Below, piece by piece: positions 61,061-64,000 of a stretch of DNA of 64,000 nucleotides (the first letter of the stretch is position 1; every line of letters starts with the position of its first letter). A program made the translations under genes and the position numbers. The DNA is from Streptacidiphilus jeojiensis (GTDB lineage Bacteria > Actinomycetota > Actinomycetes > Streptomycetales > Streptomycetaceae), in assembly GCF_042510965.1 (NCBI RefSeq), contig NZ_JBEUKS010000005.1, positions 248,001-312,000 on the forward strand, written 5' to 3'. The notes beneath the pieces were generated by a model. It worked only from the letters and a program-made list of their open reading frames with translations. It did not search any database and was not told the origin of the DNA.

Positions 61061-62353
61061 TCAGCTGCCCCAGGTACCGCGGACCAGGGGCATGCCGGAG
61101 GCCCCGCCCGCGCCGGTGCGCACCGCCAGGACCTGGTTCACGCCGATGTTGTTCTGCTCGAAGGCCAGCGCCGAGGCGGCCATGTAGAGCCGCCAGATCC
61201 GGGCCCTGCCGGGCGAGACCAGCCGGACCGCCTCGGACCAGTTCGCCTCCAGGTTGGCGACCCAGGCCCGCAGCGTCAGCGCGTAGTGCTCGCGGATGGA
61301 CTCCAGGTCCCGCACCTCGAAGCCGGCCGACTCCAGCGCCGAGACGGTGCTGCCGACCGGGGCCAGCTCGCCGTCGGGGAACACGTAGCGGTCGATGAAC
61401 TCGTCGACCGCGTACCCCGACTCGTCCTCCAGGGGGCGTCGGGCGATCTGGTGGTTGAGCAGCCGTCCACCCGGCCTGAGCAGCCGGTACAGCTGGTCCG
61501 CGTAGGTCCGGTAGGCCACCGACCCGACGTGCTCGGCCATGCCCACCGAGGAGACGGCGTCGAAGGGGCCGTCCTCGATCCTGCGGTAGTCCTGGATCCG
61601 GATCTCCACCCGGTCCGTCAGACCGGCGTCCACCACCCGCTTGCGGGCCAGGTCGGCCTGCTCCGCCGAGATGGTCACGCCGACCGCGTGCACCCCGTAG
61701 TGCTCGGCCGCGTGCAGCACCAGCGAACCCCAGCCGCAGCCGACGTCGAGCAGCCGCTGCCCGGGGCGCAGTGCCAGCTTGCGGCAGATCAGGTCGAGCT
61801 TGGCGGCCTGGGCCTGCTCCAGCGTCGCCTCGGGGTCGGGCCAGTAGGCGCAGGAGTAGACGAAGGAGGGACCGAGCACCAGCGCGTAGAAGTCGTTGCC
61901 GACGTCGTAGTGGTGGCTGATCGCCTGGCGGTCGCGGCCGATGCTGTGCCGCACCCCGTGCCGGCGCGGCACCTCCTCCTCGGGCGGCGCCGGCGGCAGC
62001 GACGGGCCGGCCAGCGCCAGTACGTCGGCGGCCAGCCGCAGCGTCCGGCCGTCGGGCAGCGCGCGCCGCGCCGGCGCCGGCTCGCCGCCCTGCCACACGC
62101 TGGGCGCCAGCCGTCCCAGCGCCTCGTACAGGTCGCCCTCGACGGTGATGTCGCCGGCGACCCAGGCGCGGGCCAGCCCCAGCTCGCCCGGCTTCCAGAG
62201 CAGCCGGTGCAGCGCGCGGCGGTTGCGGAAGACCAGCGTGGGCGCTTCGGCGGGCCCGGCCTCACTGCCGTCCCAGGCCCGGATCCGCAGCGGCAGCGGC
62301 CCTTCCAGCACGCCGCCGAGCACGGCGGCGAGTCGTCCTGCTGCCTGAGCCAT
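61061..62353 (-). CDS. Cyclopropane-fatty-acid-synthase-like methyltransferase
   Basis: 430 aa. N-terminal lipid-binding segment (WDGSEAGPAEAPTLVFRNRRALHRLLWKPGELGLARAWVAGDITVEGDLYEAL), then the SAM-binding core LLDVGCGWGSLVLHAAEHYGVHAVGVTIS and CFAS features HHYDVGNDFYALVLGPSFVYSCAYW and VSSVGMAEHVG. It methylates or cyclopropanates acyl chains of phospholipids at the membrane surface. The catalytic Glu lies in GMAEHVG. The upstream AT-rich stretch (62437-62460) probably holds its promoter. Confidence 0.92.
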   Translation of the reverse strand: MAQAAGRLAAVLGGVLEGPLPLRIRAWDGSEAGPAEAPTLVFRNRRALHRLLWKPGELGLARAWVAGDITVEGDLYEALGRLAPSVWQGGEPAPARRALPDGRTLRLAADVLALAGPSLPPAPPEEEVPRRHGVRHSIGRDRQAISHHYDVGNDFYALVLGPSFVYSCAYWPDPEATLEQAQAAKLDLICRKLALRPGQRLLDVGCGWGSLVLHAAEHYGVHAVGVTISAEQADLARKRVVDAGLTDRVEIRIQDYRRIEDGPFDAVSSVGMAEHVGSVAYRTYADQLYRLLRPGGRLLNHQIARRPLEDESGYAVDEFIDRYVFPDGELAPVGSTVSALESAGFEVRDLESIREHYALTLRAWVANLEANWSEAVRLVSPGRARIWRLYMAASALAFEQNNIGVNQVLAVRTGAGGASGMPLVRGTWGS

Positions 62354-62490
62354 GGAAAACCTCCTCCAAGTCAGCGCACGGCGACGACCTGCCCCGCATG
62401 GTGAGCAGCCGCCACCAGATCCAAGGGCACCTTACACATACGTTGCTATATACATCTAGTTTCCGCCGACGGGGTCCCGCTCAGGCCCGC

Positions 62491-63228
62491 TCAGGCCTCC
62501 GCGGCGGTGCAGCCCGGATGGCCCCAGCCGCTGCCCACCTTGGTGATCTGCTCGCCCTTGGCGTAGGACCGGCCGCACGGGCAGGTTCCGGGGTACCGCG
62601 CGGCGAGGGTGCGCGAACGGCCCCCGGCGCCGGCCGGCTTGGCAGTCCCGGCCGCCTTGGCAACCCCGCCGGCCGACTTGGCCGCCGCCCCGGCCGACCC
62701 CGCCGCGGGGCGCCTGCTGCGGGATGCCGACCCGCTGACCGGGTCCGGCACCGGGAGGTCGGGGGCGGTCCCACCGGACGCCTGCTGCAACCGCGCGGCG
62801 TCGCTGGCGGCCTTGTCGGCGATCGCGTTCAGCGGGTCTCCGTCCACCTGGTGCGCCGGCACGTAGACGAAGGTGACGTCGCGGCCCTGCAGCAGCGCGT
62901 CGATGCGCTGGATCAGTTCGCGGTTGGCCACCGGCTTGCCGCCGGCGTTCTTCCAGCCGTTGCGCTTCCAGTTGGCCAGCCACTTGGTCACCGCGTCACG
63001 GGTGTAGGTGCTGTCGAGCCGGACCTCCAGCGGGACCGCCGGGTCGGTGGCCGTCAGCAGCTGTTCCAGCGCGGTGAGTTCACCGATGTTGTTGGTGCTG
63101 TGGCCGAGCGGCCCGGCCTGCCAGCGCTGCGGCGCGCCGGCGCTGTCCGCGACCACGAAGGCCCATGCCGCCGGCCCCGGGTTTCCCTTGGCTGCTCCGT
63201 CGCACGCCGCGACGACTCGTTCGATCAT
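62491..63228 (-). CDS. Ribonuclease HI with linker and C-terminal Cys-rich domain
   Basis: 245 aa from the ATG at 63228. RNase HI catalytic domain (~1-145) with acidic residues in AACDGAAKGNPG, NNIGELTALEQ, VRLDSTYTRDAV and AIADKAASDA. An Ala/Pro/Ser/Arg linker (~150-215) connects to a short Cys/His module, CPCGRSYAKGEQITKVGSG followed by GHPGC, a possible zinc site. RNase HI cleaves RNA in RNA-DNA hybrids. The extension is not part of standard RNase HI and may add nucleic-acid binding. Confidence 0.9.
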   Translation of the reverse strand: MIERVVAACDGAAKGNPGPAAWAFVVADSAGAPQRWQAGPLGHSTNNIGELTALEQLLTATDPAVPLEVRLDSTYTRDAVTKWLANWKRNGWKNAGGKPVANRELIQRIDALLQGRDVTFVYVPAHQVDGDPLNAIADKAASDAARLQQASGGTAPDLPVPDPVSGSASRSRRPAAGSAGAAAKSAGGVAKAAGTAKPAGAGGRSRTLAARYPGTCPCGRSYAKGEQITKVGSGWGHPGCTAAEA

Positions 63229-63258
63229 GCACCCATGATGGCAGTCCGCAACGGGCAC

Positions 63259-63298
63259 ACCACTGTGCGGGAGGGGGCGCCCCCTCCCGCACAGTGGT
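63259..63298. terminator. 40-bp perfect palindrome
   Basis: Two 20-base arms (ACCACTGTGCGGGAGGGGGC and its exact complement) meet with no spacer. It lies 40 bases beyond the stop of the lipoprotein gene and upstream of the RNase H start, so it can terminate the former. Confidence 0.75.
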
Positions 63299-63338
63299 CA
63301 CCTCAGTGCCTGCCCCGGTGCCGCTACTGGCCCTGCGG

Positions 63339-63809
63339 CTACTGGTGCGGTGCCCGGAAGACCGCGATGCGCCAGTGGACGCCGGGCGACGCGGCTATCG
63401 CGACGGCCGAGTCCGCGGCGCGCAGCTGCCCGCGGCTGTTGTAGATGGCCCCCGGGCTCTCGTCGCAGGTGTCCACGCCCAGCAACAGCCGGCCGGACTT
63501 GTCCGCCGCATGCAGGGAGCCTTTCCCGATGCAGCTGACGGCGATGACGAAATCCCCGTCCGTACCCGTTCCCTTGATGGCCAGCGATGAATTCCCGTTT
63601 CCCTGGGTATTCAGCAGCAGCTTTCCTTCGGGAATCGATCCGCTGTATTCCTGCGGATCCACCGGGGCGGTCGCCGAAGCGGCCGCGGAGGCCGGGCCGA
63701 CCGCTTTCGGGGTCGGCGCCGCGGACGGCGCCTGCTTCGCGGAGGAGCACGCCGCCAGGGCGATCACAGCCGCCGCGAGGATCCCTGCAGCGGCCGGCCC
63801 GCGGCTCAA
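63339..63809 (-). CDS. Small secreted lipoprotein
   Basis: 156 aa. Signal peptide with a lipobox (AAAVIALAACSS, lipidated Cys21), a Pro/Ala-rich linker, then a ~90-residue beta-rich domain with a cysteine pair (AVSCIGKG and VDTCDESPG). No known family recognised; resembles many small actinobacterial lipoproteins. Its ATG overlaps the stop of the gene at the window edge, so they form one operon. Confidence 0.8.
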   Translation of the reverse strand: MSRGPAAAGILAAAVIALAACSSAKQAPSAAPTPKAVGPASAAASATAPVDPQEYSGSIPEGKLLLNTQGNGNSSLAIKGTGTDGDFVIAVSCIGKGSLHAADKSGRLLLGVDTCDESPGAIYNSRGQLRAADSAVAIAASPGVHWRIAVFRAPHQ

Positions 63810-64000
63810 CTGGTGTGCCAGAAGGTCGGCACGTGGTACGGGAAGGTCGCGGTGCCCTGGCGGCTGATGTGGTAGACGCAGTTGCCGCCGGTGGAGCCGT
63901 ACTCCCAGTGCATCTTCTCCTCGTCGGCGCCGGCGTGCAGGTAGCCGACCTTGGTGGTGCTGGGGATCTTCCAGGTCGCGGAGTAGGTCACCGACGTGGT
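63806..64000 (-). CDS. Hypothetical protein, 5' end beyond window
   Basis: The frame is open to the window edge, so only the C-terminal ~64 residues are visible (TYSATWKIPSTTKVGYLHAGADEEKMHWEYG..., ending VPTFWHTS). The sequence is beta-rich with no recognised motif. The stop overlaps the lipoprotein start (ATGA), implying a shared transcript. Confidence 0.55.
   Translation of the reverse strand, partial: TTSVTYSATWKIPSTTKVGYLHAGADEEKMHWEYGSTGGNCVYHISRQGTATFPYHVPTFWHTS

Overview
This is a very GC-rich, densely coded actinobacterial window, most likely from the Streptomycetaceae (Streptomyces, Kitasatospora or Streptacidiphilus type). The evidence is frequent GTG starts, many GTGA/ATGA stop-start overlaps, a pSAM2-type replication initiator, a SARP/BTAD regulator, a PucR-type regulator, many secreted polysaccharide hydrolases and rare TTA codons. 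Genus is inference only. No rRNA, tRNA or CRISPR array was seen.

Region 1 (1-5.6 kb) is the right end of an integrative conjugative/mobilizable element: an RDD membrane protein (cut by the window edge), an FtsK/TraB-like DNA translocase, a small membrane protein, a RepSA-like HUH replication initiator, an orphan protein, and a convergent large serine integrase. The element abuts, and appears to be inserted in, the 5' end of an S-adenosylmethionine-dependent methyltransferase gene (Methyltransf_19/DUF574 type). Region 2 (5.6-11 kb) holds that methyltransferase, an HD-domain hydrolase divergent from a GlxA/AraC regulator, a secreted trypsin-like protease, an HSL-type esterase and a Phd/VapC-type toxin-antitoxin pair.

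Region 3 (11-20 kb) is a small-molecule oxidation cluster. Two divergent operons (LLM flavin oxidoreductase-DoxX-FAD oxidase-DHA2 exporter, and ABM monooxygenase-cupin-SnoaL-like-OYE-LacI) share an intergenic region with near-identical LacI-like operators at both start sites. Region 4 (20-28.4 kb) is a second LacI-controlled catabolic operon: a 3-hydroxyisobutyrate-dehydrogenase-like reductase, an M24 enzyme with an altered metal site, 2-oxoacid dehydrogenase E1 alpha and beta, an aldehyde dehydrogenase and E2, with no E3.

Region 5 (28.3-36.2 kb) has a small membrane protein, an acetate-type transporter, a secreted CocE-type hydrolase, a TetR regulator, an AhpD-like protein, a di-Mop molybdate-binding protein and a secreted alginate-lyase-like protein with a ricin lectin domain.

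Region 6 (36.3-45.3 kb) is the most unusual. A 67-aa four-cysteine peptide gene is followed by a TlpA/MauD-like thiol-disulfide protein, a MauE-like membrane protein and a MacB/LolD-type ATPase, all divergent from a type I signal peptidase and a 974-aa FtsX-type permease. A SARP/BTAD regulator and a full ABC transporter close the cluster. The divergent peptide/peptidase promoter has 11-bp phased direct repeats, the architecture recognised by SARP regulators. I interpret the cluster as a candidate export and disulfide-maturation system for a small peptide.

Region 7 (45.4-64 kb) contains a large secreted beta-helix glycanase (GH87-like), a Uma2/HTH pair, an MFS transporter, a muconolactone-isomerase-like protein, a DUF2218 protein, a GH64 beta-1,3-glucanase, a pseudokinase divergent from a PucR-type regulator, a lone TrmB-like HTH, a GH15 enzyme, a PLDc_N/SHOCT membrane protein, an SGNH hydrolase, a cyclopropane-fatty-acid-synthase-like methyltransferase, an RNase H with a Cys-rich tail, a lipoprotein and a truncated gene at the right edge.
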